A stretch of DNA of 64,000 nucleotides from CBDFLA01 sp965248915 (GCA_965248915.1 OZ252216.1:2666001-2730000), one strand, 5' to 3'; shown: positions 36,053 to 46,212, numbered from the stretch's first letter. Program-made: numbers and translations. The notes: generated from the letters alone by a model not told the origin.

Positions 36053-36150
36053 ATTTCCTCCGACAAATCTCGCCTCCAACCGCAGTAGCATTGCCGACGT
36101 TTCGAGCCTAAACTCTCATCAAAGAAATGATGGGAGAGGAACGCACAACG

Positions 36151-36783
36151 ATGCCCAGACTAAAACAAGCTGGACGTGAAGCTGGCAACGAATACGCCAA
36201 TGCCATATTCGATATGCTGTTTGAGAAACGCGACCCGGTCAAAGACCCTGGCACCGCCACCGGCACGCCTGGCAATTGGTGGACGGTTTTCAACATTGTG
36301 CCCGACGCTTTCCACCACACCACAGAAGGATTTCGCTTCTACCGAGATCCCAACCGAAAAATTGACCCCAAGCTTAGAGAGTTAGGTCAGATACGAGCTG
36401 GTTACACCGTCGGATCGAAATTTGTATTCTCGCAGCATTGCAAAGCATGTCGGGAAGTAGGTTTTTCTGAAGAGCAGATTGAAGCGATCCCCAGCTGGCA
36501 AGTCGCAACTTGTTACAGCGAGGTTGAAAGAGCCGTGCTCGCCTACACCGATGCTCTCGTCCTGCAACGGGGGCGCGTTTCTGACGGCACGTTTGACGCC
36601 TTGAAGGAGCACCTCTCCGACGAAGAGATTTTGGAATTCACCTACATCACGTGCACCTACATGATGCATGCGGTTATGTGCAAAGCCTTGCGCCTCGAAT
36701 ATGATGATGTCGAAGACCGAATTGTTGAAATTGCTGCGCCAGGTGAGGGCGGCAATGACGTTATGAATATGGTTGACGAATAG
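36151..36783 (+). CDS. Carboxymuconolactone decarboxylase-family (AhpD-like) protein
   Basis: 210 residues from the ATG at 36151, ten bases after AGGA; the frame is also open from 36127 but without a binding site. The CMD core holds FSQHCKACREVGFSEEQIEAIPSWQ, where Cys-x-x-Cys matches the redox pair of AhpD, and VERAVLAYTDALVLQRGRVSDGTFDAL. AhpD's following histidine is not obvious. Members act as peroxidase partners or decarboxylases; substrate unknown. It lies 10 bases upstream of a VOC-family gene, so they probably work together. Confidence 0.75.
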   Translation: MPRLKQAGREAGNEYANAIFDMLFEKRDPVKDPGTATGTPGNWWTVFNIVPDAFHHTTEGFRFYRDPNRKIDPKLRELGQIRAGYTVGSKFVFSQHCKACREVGFSEEQIEAIPSWQVATCYSEVERAVLAYTDALVLQRGRVSDGTFDALKEHLSDEEILEFTYITCTYMMHAVMCKALRLEYDDVEDRIVEIAAPGEGGNDVMNMVDE

Positions 36784-36793
36784 GAGAAACAAT

Positions 36794-37354
36794 ATGGCGT
36801 TTCATCATCTGGCTTTTGGCGCAAAAGACATTCAAGCCACGCACGACTTCTATGAAGGCATTATGGGCTTTGAGCTTGTGAAAGTCGAAATCGCACCTTT
36901 GCGAGGCGGCGGCTGGGGTAAGCACTTCTTCTACCGGATCAACGGCGATAACGCCCGTTTCATTGCCTTTTGGGAGCTCAACGAAACACCCAATCAAGAC
37001 GAACACATTTATGATTTGAACAAAGCCATGAAACTCCCCGAATTGACGGCGCACTACTCCTTCGAAGCAAAGAGTGTCGACGAATTGATGGCTTGGAAGG
37101 ACAAATGGAATGCAGCTGACTTGGATGTCTTAGAGATTGACCACAATTGGTGTCACTCAGTCTACACCCGTGATCCGGACGGCAACGGCGTCGAGTTTTG
37201 CGTCACCACAGGCACGTTTACGCAAGAAGATCGAGAACGCGCCCTGGCCGCCATCACAGAACGCGAATTCAACCCGTCGCCTCCACCAGCAAAGATCGAA
37301 TTTTGGTTGGAAAAAGACGCCAAAGTCACACCACCCGCAGGCAAAGAATCATGA
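36794..37354 (+). CDS. VOC (glyoxalase/dioxygenase) superfamily protein
   Basis: 186 residues from the ATG at 36794, preceded by AGGAG. It begins FHHLAFGAKDIQATHDFYEGIMGFELVKVE, the first beta-alpha-beta-beta-beta unit with a metal-type histidine (HHLAF). The second half has LEIDHNWCHSVYTRDPDGNGVEFCVTTG, including the usual DPDGNGVEF metal and substrate motif. Reaction unknown: VOC proteins include glyoxalase I, extradiol dioxygenases and resistance proteins. Confidence 0.8.
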   Translation: MAFHHLAFGAKDIQATHDFYEGIMGFELVKVEIAPLRGGGWGKHFFYRINGDNARFIAFWELNETPNQDEHIYDLNKAMKLPELTAHYSFEAKSVDELMAWKDKWNAADLDVLEIDHNWCHSVYTRDPDGNGVEFCVTTGTFTQEDRERALAAITEREFNPSPPPAKIEFWLEKDAKVTPPAGKES

Positions 37355-37461
37355 TCGGAGAGCCCCTCACGTCGCCGTCTCGCGCCGTGCTGTGGTGACA
37401 CATTTGGGGCATCTCGCGCAACATGCTACCTTCTGTTCAGTATCTAAACAGGAGACCATTG

Positions 37462-38520
37462 ATGATCCACGGCACCACGTCCGCCGCCCTTCCTAACATC
37501 TTGAAATCACTCGGCTTGGCATGCCTACTTGTTTTTTTGGGCGCGCCTTTTTCGCGAGCCGCCGAACCCGGCCGGGTCGTGTTCGTTCTCGATGGCTCAA
37601 ACAGCATGTGGGGCCGTATAGATGGCACGGAGAAGATTGTCGTTGCCCGCGATGTGTTGGGCGGCGCTCTTTCTCAACTTCCCTCAGATATGCCTGTTGG
37701 TGTCGCGGCCTACGGTCATCGCAAAGAGAATTCGTGCGATGACATTGAAATGGTTCTACCGGTCGGCACACACAGCCAAAAAGAATTTGACGCCGCGGTC
37801 CGCACAGTGCAACCGCGCGGCATGACACCAACGTCAGCTGCCCTTCAATTCGTCGCTGAGCAATTGGCGGAAACACCAGGTCCGATCCAAGTCATTCTTG
37901 TAAGCGACGGCAAGGAAACTTGTAACCAAGATCCGTGCGCCGCAGTGCACGCGCTCCGTGACAACAATGCAGACCTGACAGTTCATGTTGTCGGCTTTGA
38001 TGTCACGTCAGAAGAAGGCGAAGAACTGCAGTGCATCGCTGAGGCCGGAGGCGGTGAGTACGCCAGCGCTGAAACCGCAGATGAAATGATGGTAGCTCTT
38101 TCTACCATTAGCGAGGTCGTGGTTGAGGAAGCTGCGATGCAGCAAACAAGCACGCCCCTCAATCGCGATAAGACCCATTGGCGACTGCAGGCAGGCGACA
38201 ACACATTCGAGGGCAACATTGCCTATATTTCACGCGCCGCCGACAGCATGGCCATCCAACTGGTCAACCTTGATGCGGTCAACTTAGGGCTGCGGTTGTC
38301 CCGCGAGGGTGATGCTGCACGGCCCGTTGATCATGCCTTTTTCTCGGAGTCGTCCGGTCCTTTTTGCGAACTCGTCACCTCCGACCCACCCTTTGAGGTG
38401 CGTTTCGACGAGGGGGAAGATGAGTGGTTGGACGGATCGTTCTCAGGCATGCTGGCTTGCCCGAACTATTCCGCACTGCCGGTCTCCGGCTCATTTCATT
38501 TATCGGACCGGGGAGAGTAG
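37462..38520 (+). CDS. Exported von Willebrand factor A-domain protein
   Basis: 352 residues from the ATG at 37462, with AGGAG eight bases upstream. A signal peptide (SLGLACLLVFLGAPFSRAA) is followed by a VWA domain with the MIDAS motif D44-G-S-N-S48, the MIDAS threonine in RGMTPTSAAL and the third metal aspartate in VSDGKETC. The C-terminal 120 residues are beta-rich with two cysteines. VWA domains bind protein ligands through a divalent metal. It ends two bases before the next gene, a vWD-domain protein. Confidence 0.85.
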   Translation: MIHGTTSAALPNILKSLGLACLLVFLGAPFSRAAEPGRVVFVLDGSNSMWGRIDGTEKIVVARDVLGGALSQLPSDMPVGVAAYGHRKENSCDDIEMVLPVGTHSQKEFDAAVRTVQPRGMTPTSAALQFVAEQLAETPGPIQVILVSDGKETCNQDPCAAVHALRDNNADLTVHVVGFDVTSEEGEELQCIAEAGGGEYASAETADEMMVALSTISEVVVEEAAMQQTSTPLNRDKTHWRLQAGDNTFEGNIAYISRAADSMAIQLVNLDAVNLGLRLSREGDAARPVDHAFFSESSGPFCELVTSDPPFEVRFDEGEDEWLDGSFSGMLACPNYSALPVSGSFHLSDRGE

Positions 38521-38522
38521 AG

Positions 38523-40382
38523 ATGAATACCGTCACCACTGGGCGAGATCTCAATCATTTCTCCCACTCCATATCCATTGCCTTACTAACAAGCATAGCT
38601 CTGTTCCTGATGGTCACATGGTCTGAACCGGTTCAAGCTGGCTCGTCTCAAGGTTGGATGACGGCGCCGATGCCTGCGACCGATCCGAAGGGCAACAGCA
38701 TACCCGGATGTGTCATTAGGTTTGGCTCGCCAAACGGCCCCACAGACTTTCCCTGCGCCTCTCGCTGCACAGGACCTGCGGGATATACGCCCCAATCAAC
38801 CGCCGCTAATTGCAAAATCGCGGGTCCCGGAATTACTATGGGGGATGATTTCAACTTTGAAACTCGCAATCCCCTTCTAAGACCAGATGTCAATATGAAA
38901 TACCCCTACGGCAAAGGCCCGCCAGGCTCCACATCCTGTTTAACTCTTACCGGCAATAGGGGCGCACCATTTGGTCAACATTACTACCCTAAGGGAGACC
39001 CTCTATGCGGCAACATCTCCGGCGATCCCCATATGAAGACCCTCGACGGATTGCGCTACGATCTCATGGCCGCTGGCGAATTCCTCGCCGTCAAGTCTGT
39101 TGAAGACAGTTTCCAAATTCAGATGCGGACAGCCCCGTGGAACAATCGGCGCGACTTGACCCTCGTCACGGCAGTCGCAGCGCAAGTGGGCAAGTACCGC
39201 ATCACCATCACCGCAGACACCGAAGCCCCGTTAATGATCGACGGTGAGACAGTGCTCTTGGCCAACCGGCACTCAACCCGCAGCGAAGACGGTGAAGCCG
39301 CCGTATTGCACAATGGCGGCCGCTACACCATCGTCTGGCAAGACGGGACCAACTTGCACGTGGATATGCTCGGCACTCACATCGATCTCTTTCTCTTGCC
39401 AGCAACGTCACGCGCCGGCAGCTTTGTCGGGCTTTTGGGAGACGGTGACGGCGATGACGGAACCAACGATTTCCGCACCCGCGATGGCCAAGAACTTGCC
39501 GCAACACCTGAGTTCAACGCGCTCTACAATGTCTTCGGGGAAAGTTGGCGAATTAGCCAAGACGAGTCCCTGTTTGACTATGGCCCCGGAGAAACCACCG
39601 AGACCTTCACAGATCGCGACCTCCCCACACGCCAGCTCACTCTTGACGACCTTGATCCAGTTGAACGCACGCGCGCCCAAGTGCGTTGTTGGGAAGGTGG
39701 CGTCACCGAGCCGCAAGCCCTCGAACAATGCATCTTTGATTTTGGCTTCACCGGTGATGAGAGCTTCATCGCGTCTGCCCGCGGCTTGCAAACACCGCCG
39801 GAGTTCAAACAGACCGGCGATGAGGTCATTCTTTCAGGACCCTCAGAAGCCTTTGCAGCACACAAGATCGAAGTTCAAATCACAGGTCCTGTAAAAGAAG
39901 ACTACTGGGTCGGATTCGCGCCCAAAGGTTCTGCAAACAATGGCCAAGCCGCCAACCCCTACAGTGCCCAGGTGACCAGCGGTGGCGATGAAGAGTTCAA
40001 CCTCGTAGTTCCGACCATCCCGGGCGACTACGAATTACGTTACCGCAAGCGAAAAAATGGATCAGAGATTCTGTTAAGCCAGCCGTTCAAGTCCGTCGCA
40101 CCTGAGATAACCATTGAAGCGCCAGACAAAGTGCCCCCCGGCGGTAGTCTAGAAGTGCATGTGAAGGGGGATATTGGCGAACACATGCGTGTCACGATCG
40201 TGTCTGCGGGAAGTCCCGACAAAACCACGGGCCGCGCTGCACCTTCACTCACTCAAGGCAGCGATATGACCCGCGTCATCCCAAGATTGCCTAAAGAACC
40301 CGGTCAGTACGAGATCCGTTGTTACACTGGATGGAGCAAAGGTCACCAAATCTACGCCCGGCGCCCATTGACGATTGAATAA
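38523..40382 (+). CDS. Exported protein with a von Willebrand factor D domain
   Basis: 619 residues from the ATG at 38523. Signal peptide ISIALLTSIALFLMVTWSEPVQA. A Cys-containing region follows, then a vWD domain from about residue 162 (CGNISGDPHMKTLDGLRYDL, with the calcium-type GDPH), continuing through FVGLLGDGDGDDGTNDFRTRDG to about 340. The C-terminal 200 residues form two immunoglobulin-like beta-sandwich units (IEVQITGPVKEDYWVGFAP and ITIEAPDKVPPGGSLEVHVKG). Likely periplasmic or secreted adhesion/structural partner of the upstream VWA protein. Confidence 0.82.
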   Translation: MNTVTTGRDLNHFSHSISIALLTSIALFLMVTWSEPVQAGSSQGWMTAPMPATDPKGNSIPGCVIRFGSPNGPTDFPCASRCTGPAGYTPQSTAANCKIAGPGITMGDDFNFETRNPLLRPDVNMKYPYGKGPPGSTSCLTLTGNRGAPFGQHYYPKGDPLCGNISGDPHMKTLDGLRYDLMAAGEFLAVKSVEDSFQIQMRTAPWNNRRDLTLVTAVAAQVGKYRITITADTEAPLMIDGETVLLANRHSTRSEDGEAAVLHNGGRYTIVWQDGTNLHVDMLGTHIDLFLLPATSRAGSFVGLLGDGDGDDGTNDFRTRDGQELAATPEFNALYNVFGESWRISQDESLFDYGPGETTETFTDRDLPTRQLTLDDLDPVERTRAQVRCWEGGVTEPQALEQCIFDFGFTGDESFIASARGLQTPPEFKQTGDEVILSGPSEAFAAHKIEVQITGPVKEDYWVGFAPKGSANNGQAANPYSAQVTSGGDEEFNLVVPTIPGDYELRYRKRKNGSEILLSQPFKSVAPEITIEAPDKVPPGGSLEVHVKGDIGEHMRVTIVSAGSPDKTTGRAAPSLTQGSDMTRVIPRLPKEPGQYEIRCYTGWSKGHQIYARRPLTIE

Positions 40383-40422
40383 GTAGGGCCGTGCTTAGCC
40401 TGAGATCGTTCTTTAGTGCCAA

Positions 40423-40686
40423 CTAGTGCACGCTCACAGGCTCCATAGAGTACTGGCGTGCCGCAGCGAAAGCCGTGTCGCGATCATCAAGCAACGCAAC
40501 CGGTGTGCCATCTGCAGTGTGAACAGAATATAGCAAAATGCCGTCCGGAAGTTCCTCAAAGCCTTCCATCTCACTCGCTTTGACTTCTTCTGAGGTGACC
40601 TGCTTGACATAAACCATCTCGCTCACGCCAAGCGACGTGAGGTCTTCTGATGTCATCCATCTGGGATCTTGAAATTGGTCTTCCAT
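40423..40686 (-). CDS. DUF1150 family protein
   Basis: An 87-residue soluble acidic protein (LTSLGVSEMVYVKQVTSEE and YSVHTADGTPVALLDDRDTAFAAARQY), matching the DUF1150 family of alphaproteobacteria. In that class it is regularly found beside a small heat shock gene, as here, 23 bases downstream of hsp20. Function unknown; a stress or chaperone link is inferred from neighbourhood. Confidence 0.88.
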   Translation of the reverse strand: MEDQFQDPRWMTSEDLTSLGVSEMVYVKQVTSEEVKASEMEGFEELPDGILLYSVHTADGTPVALLDDRDTAFAAARQYSMEPVSVH

Positions 40687-40709
40687 GAGGGGTACTCCTA
40701 CTTTGCCAA

Positions 40710-41174
40710 TTACTCAGCCGCCTCTTCTGCCTTCAAATCGATTTCTTTGTCCCCTGTCTCCTCTTCACCCATCGATATCTTAATGCTCTTTACTTCGACA
40801 GTAGGCTCTGGTCGAGCCAGGTCGATGCTCAACAGTCCGTTCGCCAAATCCGCCGCCGTCACCTCTATGCCGTCCGCCAATACAAAGGACCGCTGAAACT
40901 GCCTTGAGGCAATACCGCGATGCAAATAAGTCCGGTCATCTTCTTCTGCATGTTTGCCCCGAATGACCAGTTGATTGTCTTCAACGGTCACGTTGAGATC
41001 TTCCCGCGCAAAACCCGCAACCGCTAACGTGATGCGCAAGTGATTGCTGCCAGCTTGCTCGATATTGTAAGGCGGATACCCATCCTGCGGGTTCTTGGCC
41101 GCTCGGTCTAAGACCCGTTCGATTTGATCGAACCCAAGCAAAAGAGGGGAATTGAAATAAGTCTGACGTGACAT
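40710..41174 (-). CDS. Hsp20 small heat shock protein
   Basis: 154 residues from the ATG at 41174, which follows GGAAGGA. The alpha-crystallin domain (about 33-130) contains LRITLAVAGFAREDLNVTVEDNQLVIRGKHAEED and the dimer/edge motif GLLSIDLARPEP. The N-terminal SPLLLGFDQIERVLDRAAKNPQDGYPPYNIEQ is typical of the IbpA/HspA class. It is an ATP-independent holdase. The frame stays open to 41348, but the upstream part has no Hsp20 character. Confidence 0.93.
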   Translation of the reverse strand: MSRQTYFNSPLLLGFDQIERVLDRAAKNPQDGYPPYNIEQAGSNHLRITLAVAGFAREDLNVTVEDNQLVIRGKHAEEDDRTYLHRGIASRQFQRSFVLADGIEVTAADLANGLLSIDLARPEPTVEVKSIKISMGEEETGDKEIDLKAEEAAE

Positions 41175-41468
41175 CAGCGTCGGTCCTTCCAATAAGCGAC
41201 ACGCGATGGGGCGCAACTCAAATCCCTTAAAACACCCCGCCCATTCCCAATTCGGCAAATGGACAACAATTCCGTCACAGCCCTGCTGGCGCTGTGTTCC
41301 TTCTAAATGTGGACATTTTGAGCCGATTTTCAAGCTTTGAGTCAACAAGCCCAGATTCCCATTGATCTTAGCCGCAAGCCCGGGCTATTGCCTAGGAAAG
41401 ACAAGGTGCTCACGCGCAATCGACTACCGAATCGGCAAGAAACAAGGACACCGGCTCATCCATACCCT

Positions 41469-43316
41469 ATGACCCAGGAACCGTCCCGCATCTTTGAAGC
41501 CCTGCCTCAGCGCATCATTCTCGACAATGGTCTGCGCGGCGGGCGGACTCTGGTCTTTGAGAACCCTCACCGCGTCATAGCCTGTACCGATCCAGCGGAA
41601 TTTAGCGCCACACTGCGCGAACTAGAGGATGCTCGGGCACGAGGCCACCACCTCGCCGGCTTTTTCTCCTATGAGGCCGGGTACCTCCTTGAAGAGGCCC
41701 TCACCCAACTCCTGCCAGAAGACCGGGAAGCTCCTCTCATCTGGTTCGCCGTTTTCGATGAACCAACCGAATGGACGGCGACCGAGCGCGAGCAGTTCTT
41801 CAACGACAACCAAGAGGCCTCTGTCTCAAATGTCACCCGCTCTCTTGATCAACACTCTTACGTAGACAAAGTTGACGAGGTCCGCGAACTCATCGCCGCC
41901 GGTGATATCTACCAAGCAAACGTCACTTTTCAAGCAAACGTCACGGTTGAGGGGGCCCCTTCGGATCTTTACGCCAGGTTACGTCATGCGCAACCCGTTC
42001 CCCATGGCGCCTTGATCGAAGCGAAAGATTGGGCGGTCTTATCCATGTCGCCGGAGCTGTTCTTCGAAACACAAAATGGAGAGATCATCGCGCGCCCCAT
42101 GAAAGGGACCGCCGCGCGGGCCATGACCGAAGAAGAAGACAGCATCGTGGCCGCGCAATTGCCAAATGACCCGAAAGAGCGCGCTGAGAACCTCATGATC
42201 TTAGATTTGATCCGCAACGATCTTTCAAAAATTGCGACGCCGGGTTCTGTCGATGTGCCAAGTAGATTTGATGTCGAAACCTACCGCACCATCCATCAAA
42301 TGACGTCGACCGTGACCGCAAACCTCAAGACAGATTGTACGGTAAGTGACGTGTTCAGTGCTTTGTTTCCATGTGGATCGATCACCGGCGCACCAAAAGT
42401 AAGAGCCATGCAGATCATTCGTGATCTTGAGACTGCGCCGCGCGGCATTTACACCGGCGCTATTGGCATGTTTGCGCCTTCGGGCGCGGCCGCTTTCAAT
42501 GTCGCCATTCGAACGCTCACGTTAACCGAAGAAGCAGATAGAAAATGGCACGGAACCGTCGGTGTTGGAGGGGGCATCGTTTACGACTCGACCCCCCAAG
42601 GCGAGTGGCACGAATGCGAGCTCAAATTGTCTTTCCTAAATGACGTTCAGGCCGCAGAACTATTTGACCTCATTGAATCTCTTCTTTGGACCAAAAGAGA
42701 CGGGTATAGCGACTTGGACTTGCACTTAGAGCGCCTGAAGTCCACCGCACATTACTTCGATTTTGAGTTGTCAATGACAGATATTGAGCGAGCCCTTCAC
42801 AAATTTGCCGATGGCCTCTCCCAGGCGCGGCACAAAGTTCGTCTGCTCTTAAGCGAAGACGGAAAACAATCAATTACCCAGACACCTGTCTCTGAAGCGC
42901 CCCTCGACGGTTGGCAATTCACACTCACCGATCGCCCCGTCAACAGCCGGGATCCACATCGCTACCACAAGACCACCAAGCGCCAATTGCTTGATATGAC
43001 ACGTGAGCGCTTGGCACGCGCAACCGGATGCGATGAGGTGATCTTTGTCAACGAGCGCGGTGAGCTCACCGAAGGCAGTTACACAAATCTCTTCATTGAA
43101 CGAAACGGTAAATGGCTGACACCGCGTCGTGACTGCGGTTTGCTCAACGGCATCTTGCGGCAGAAAATGTTGCTCGATCCAGACTTAGATCTGCAAGAAG
43201 TCGTTGTAACGCCACAAGATCTTGTGACCGCTGACCGAATTTTTCTCGGAAACTCAGTACGGGGTCTTATTCAAGTGACGGCGGTCACGCCCTCAGCCCG
43301 CCTAGTTGGCCAATAG
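41469..43316 (+). CDS. pabBC: Aminodeoxychorismate synthase I / aminodeoxychorismate lyase fusion
   Basis: A 615-residue fusion making 4-aminobenzoate for folate. Residues about 1-405 are the chorismate-binding PabB part (IAAGDIYQANVTFQANV, LSMSPELFFE, RPMKGTAARA, DLIRNDLSKI, PCGSITGAPKVRAMQIIRDLE, GVGGGIVYDSTPQGEWHECELK). The rest is a PLP-dependent class IV lyase (PabC) with the lysine in YHKTTKRQLLD and the cofactor motif FVNERGELTEGSYTNLF. The frame is open to 41337 but ATG 41469 matches the conserved start. The glutaminase PabA is not nearby. Confidence 0.92.
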   Translation: MTQEPSRIFEALPQRIILDNGLRGGRTLVFENPHRVIACTDPAEFSATLRELEDARARGHHLAGFFSYEAGYLLEEALTQLLPEDREAPLIWFAVFDEPTEWTATEREQFFNDNQEASVSNVTRSLDQHSYVDKVDEVRELIAAGDIYQANVTFQANVTVEGAPSDLYARLRHAQPVPHGALIEAKDWAVLSMSPELFFETQNGEIIARPMKGTAARAMTEEEDSIVAAQLPNDPKERAENLMILDLIRNDLSKIATPGSVDVPSRFDVETYRTIHQMTSTVTANLKTDCTVSDVFSALFPCGSITGAPKVRAMQIIRDLETAPRGIYTGAIGMFAPSGAAAFNVAIRTLTLTEEADRKWHGTVGVGGGIVYDSTPQGEWHECELKLSFLNDVQAAELFDLIESLLWTKRDGYSDLDLHLERLKSTAHYFDFELSMTDIERALHKFADGLSQARHKVRLLLSEDGKQSITQTPVSEAPLDGWQFTLTDRPVNSRDPHRYHKTTKRQLLDMTRERLARATGCDEVIFVNERGELTEGSYTNLFIERNGKWLTPRRDCGLLNGILRQKMLLDPDLDLQEVVVTPQDLVTADRIFLGNSVRGLIQVTAVTPSARLVGQ

Positions 43317-43448
43317 TCCGTTACATCGACATAGCTACCTTTGAATTTGATCATGGCAAAGCTCATGCAACCGTTCTTGCGTGAAAATTCCAGATTCCCC
43401 AGCCTTCTCGAGGCTCGAGTTTGTATGGTCGAGCTTCGATTCGTATAC

Positions 43449-44471
43449 CTAACCGAGAACGAGTTCCGCCAATTGCGCGAGCTCTTGTTCCGACTGGGGC
43501 GACACAATCAGGCTGGTCACGGGACTGTCTTTCCAAGCTGCAAGCCTGTCTTTAATCCGCTCCGCAGGGCCGATCAATGACACTTCGTCGGCCAGCGCAT
43601 CAGGAACCGCCAACATCGCCTCTTGCTTTTTGCCACTCAGATAGAGCGTCTGAATTTCCGCAGCAGCGTCCTCAAACCCCATGCGTCCAACAAGTTCATT
43701 GTGGAAATTGCGGTCCTTAGCGCCCATTCCCCCAACATAGAGCGCCAACATAGCCTTAACTTGCATCAACCCAGCGTCCACATCGTCCGTGATGCGAACT
43801 ATCATCGGATATGCAATTTCAAAGTCGTCACTCTTGTTGGCCAACGGTGCTTCATAGACATCTTGCCGCCACGGCGAATAGTAAAGAGGAAACCAGCCAT
43901 CACAAATCTCGGTCGCCATCGCGACGTTCTTTGGACCCTCAGCCCCCAAGTATATCGGTAAGTCAGCACGCAAGGGATGTGTGATCGGCTTGAGCGGCTT
44001 CCCAAGCCCCCACGCCCCCGGCGCATCCGCTGGATAGGGTAATGGATAAAACTCGCCCTCATTCACGACCGGGGCTTCTCGCGCCAAAATTTGACGGATG
44101 ACGGAAATGTATTCACGGGTCCTTGTCAGAGGTTTTGCGAAGGGCTGGCCGTACCATCCCTCTACGACCTGTGGTCCAGAAACACCGAGCCCGAGGATCA
44201 ATCGTCCATTGCTCAAATGGTCCAAGGTCAGTGCATGCATGGCCGTGGCGGCCGGCGTTCGAGCTGACAGTTGAACGATGCCTGTCCCAAGCTTGATCGA
44301 CGTCGTGTGTGCACCTACCCAAGCCAAGGGCGTAAAGGCATCCGACCCATAGGCTTCAGCCGTAAAGAACCCCCAGTACCCAAGTGACTCCGCACGCTGC
44401 GCCAGACCGATCATGTCTTTTGGCGGCTGCGCCCCCCAGTACCCGACGGAAACGCCAAGCTTCAGTCCCAT
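43449..44471 (-). CDS. LLM-class flavin/F420-dependent oxidoreductase
   Basis: A 340-residue TIM-barrel luciferase-like monooxygenase. It begins LKLGVSVGYWGAQPPKDMIGLAQRAESLGYWGFFTAEAYGSDAFTPLAWVGA and has LGTGIVQLSARTPAATAMHALTLDHLSNGRLILGLGVSGPQVVEGWYGQPF, the signature of the F420-type LLM group. Whether this organism makes F420 cannot be told from the window; an FMN-dependent reaction is possible. Substrate unknown. It is divergent from ppx. Confidence 0.82.
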   Translation of the reverse strand: MGLKLGVSVGYWGAQPPKDMIGLAQRAESLGYWGFFTAEAYGSDAFTPLAWVGAHTTSIKLGTGIVQLSARTPAATAMHALTLDHLSNGRLILGLGVSGPQVVEGWYGQPFAKPLTRTREYISVIRQILAREAPVVNEGEFYPLPYPADAPGAWGLGKPLKPITHPLRADLPIYLGAEGPKNVAMATEICDGWFPLYYSPWRQDVYEAPLANKSDDFEIAYPMIVRITDDVDAGLMQVKAMLALYVGGMGAKDRNFHNELVGRMGFEDAAAEIQTLYLSGKKQEAMLAVPDALADEVSLIGPAERIKDRLAAWKDSPVTSLIVSPQSEQELAQLAELVLG

Positions 44472-44618
44472 TCTATCCTCCCATACGTTTGACCCGCGCC
44501 GGAGTCTCTTTGCCGGACATCATGCACATGATTCAGCTCAGAGGCGACAGGCAAATGGCAACTCGTAAACGCTTCGCTTTGGCCTATGTAATTTTTCGAT
44601 TCTCCCTTAATAAGGACC

Positions 44619-46112
44619 ATGAAGATGAGCCCTCAAGGTCACAACGAGAGTTTGCCAGCGATGAAGCCTGTTGCCGTCATTGATATCGGGTCCAACACCG
44701 TCCGATTGGTCATATATGACGGCCTTCGAAGAACCCCGACCACAGTCTTCAACGAAAAGGCCCAGTGCGAGCTCGGGCGAGGCCTCGCCCAAGAAGGCGC
44801 CATGATGAAGGAGACCATGGCGCGCGCGCACAAGACCTTGCGGCGCTTCAGATTGATTTGTGATCGATACGAGATCGATGATCTCATCGTGTTCGCAACC
44901 GCAGCGGTGCGCGATGCGAGCAATGGGCCGGACTTCGTGGCCAAAGCCGAAGACATTATGAAGGTCAAAATATCCGTCCTCACCGGCGAAGAAGAAGCAC
45001 ACCTAACCGGACTTGGTGTGTGCTACTCGTTTCATGAACCCACCGGCATCGTTTGTGACATGGGCGGCGGCAGTCTTGAAATCATCGAAGCGCGCTCTGG
45101 ACGCGTATCCGGCGGTCACTCACTTCCCATTGGAACCTTGCGGCTGGTGGATTCTACGATTGAGCAAGCAAGTGGTGTAACAAACGAACACCTGAAAAAC
45201 ATTCCAAACCTCTTCGACACCACATCAGATTTTTTTCTGGTCGGCGGTAGCTGGCGTGCTTTGGCACGTGTCTACATCACTCACAAGAGATACCCCATCC
45301 GAATCCTCCACCAATTTGATGCACCCGCGCAAGAACTCCGAGATTTCATAGACAATCGCCTGCTTGCCGATCAACTCTCAATGAAACTGCATGACGAAAT
45401 CCCCGAGAACCGGCGCGCAACATTACCCTATTCCGCGCTCGTCTTGCGCAATCTCATTGATCGCTTTCAACCGGAAAACGTTGCGATTTCTGCACATGGT
45501 GTGCGCGAAGGCGCTCTCTTCGATCGCCTGAAGAAGAAAGATCGGCAAGGAGACCCACTCATTTCTCATTGCAGATCCATGACCGACCGATCAAGACCTG
45601 GGTCTTCGCAAGCCGACGAACTTGAGCCCTTTGTGCGTCCCTACTTCGATCAAATGTCGGGTATTTCGGCAAGGCTGGCCGAAAGCATTCGGCTCTTAAG
45701 CGACATTGCGTGGGCTCGGCACCCTTCATACCGCGCTCTCGACACTTTTTACTCCATACTGCATGCTCCATTTATCGGCATTACCCATCGCGAACGAGCA
45801 ATCCTCGCCCTTTCGATCTACTATCGATACGGCGGCGATGACGACGATCTCCCCAATCACGTTGCAACCACACTCAAGACACGAGACGTCGATCACGCAC
45901 GGGAAATCGGTGCGCTCTTGCGACTGGCGCACGCCATCAAATCCTACGGTCCCAATCTCGTAAACCGATGTCGCCTTGAGGTCGATATGCAGAAGTTGAC
46001 CTTGCATTTGACCGCCGACGCGACCGAGATGATAGGAAATGGCGTTCGCAATAGACTGAAGGCACTCGGAAAGTTACGTAGACTTGAAACCGAGGTCCTT
46101 TCCGCCGACTAG
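44619..46112 (+). CDS. ppx: Exopolyphosphatase (Ppx/GppA family)
   Basis: A 497-residue phosphatase. The ASKHA-fold motifs are AVIDIGSNTVRLVIYDG (phosphate 1) and IVCDMGGGSLEIIEARSGRV (phosphate 2). The catalytic glutamate region is VLTGEEEAHLTGLG, and a C-terminal HD-like helical domain follows (RERAILALSIYYRYGGDDDD). It releases terminal phosphate from polyphosphate and may cleave pppGpp. It opens a 10-kb neighbourhood that also holds both polyphosphate kinases. An inner start at 44661 is also possible. Confidence 0.93.
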   Translation: MKMSPQGHNESLPAMKPVAVIDIGSNTVRLVIYDGLRRTPTTVFNEKAQCELGRGLAQEGAMMKETMARAHKTLRRFRLICDRYEIDDLIVFATAAVRDASNGPDFVAKAEDIMKVKISVLTGEEEAHLTGLGVCYSFHEPTGIVCDMGGGSLEIIEARSGRVSGGHSLPIGTLRLVDSTIEQASGVTNEHLKNIPNLFDTTSDFFLVGGSWRALARVYITHKRYPIRILHQFDAPAQELRDFIDNRLLADQLSMKLHDEIPENRRATLPYSALVLRNLIDRFQPENVAISAHGVREGALFDRLKKKDRQGDPLISHCRSMTDRSRPGSSQADELEPFVRPYFDQMSGISARLAESIRLLSDIAWARHPSYRALDTFYSILHAPFIGITHRERAILALSIYYRYGGDDDDLPNHVATTLKTRDVDHAREIGALLRLAHAIKSYGPNLVNRCRLEVDMQKLTLHLTADATEMIGNGVRNRLKALGKLRRLETEVLSAD

Positions 46113-46212
46113 AATCTACAGACACTACAAAGCCCCAAGGAAAACCTATTCGTTAACGCACTGTTAACATCAAGACTGTTCCATGTTGGAAATCACAATG
46201 TAGATTTTCAAA

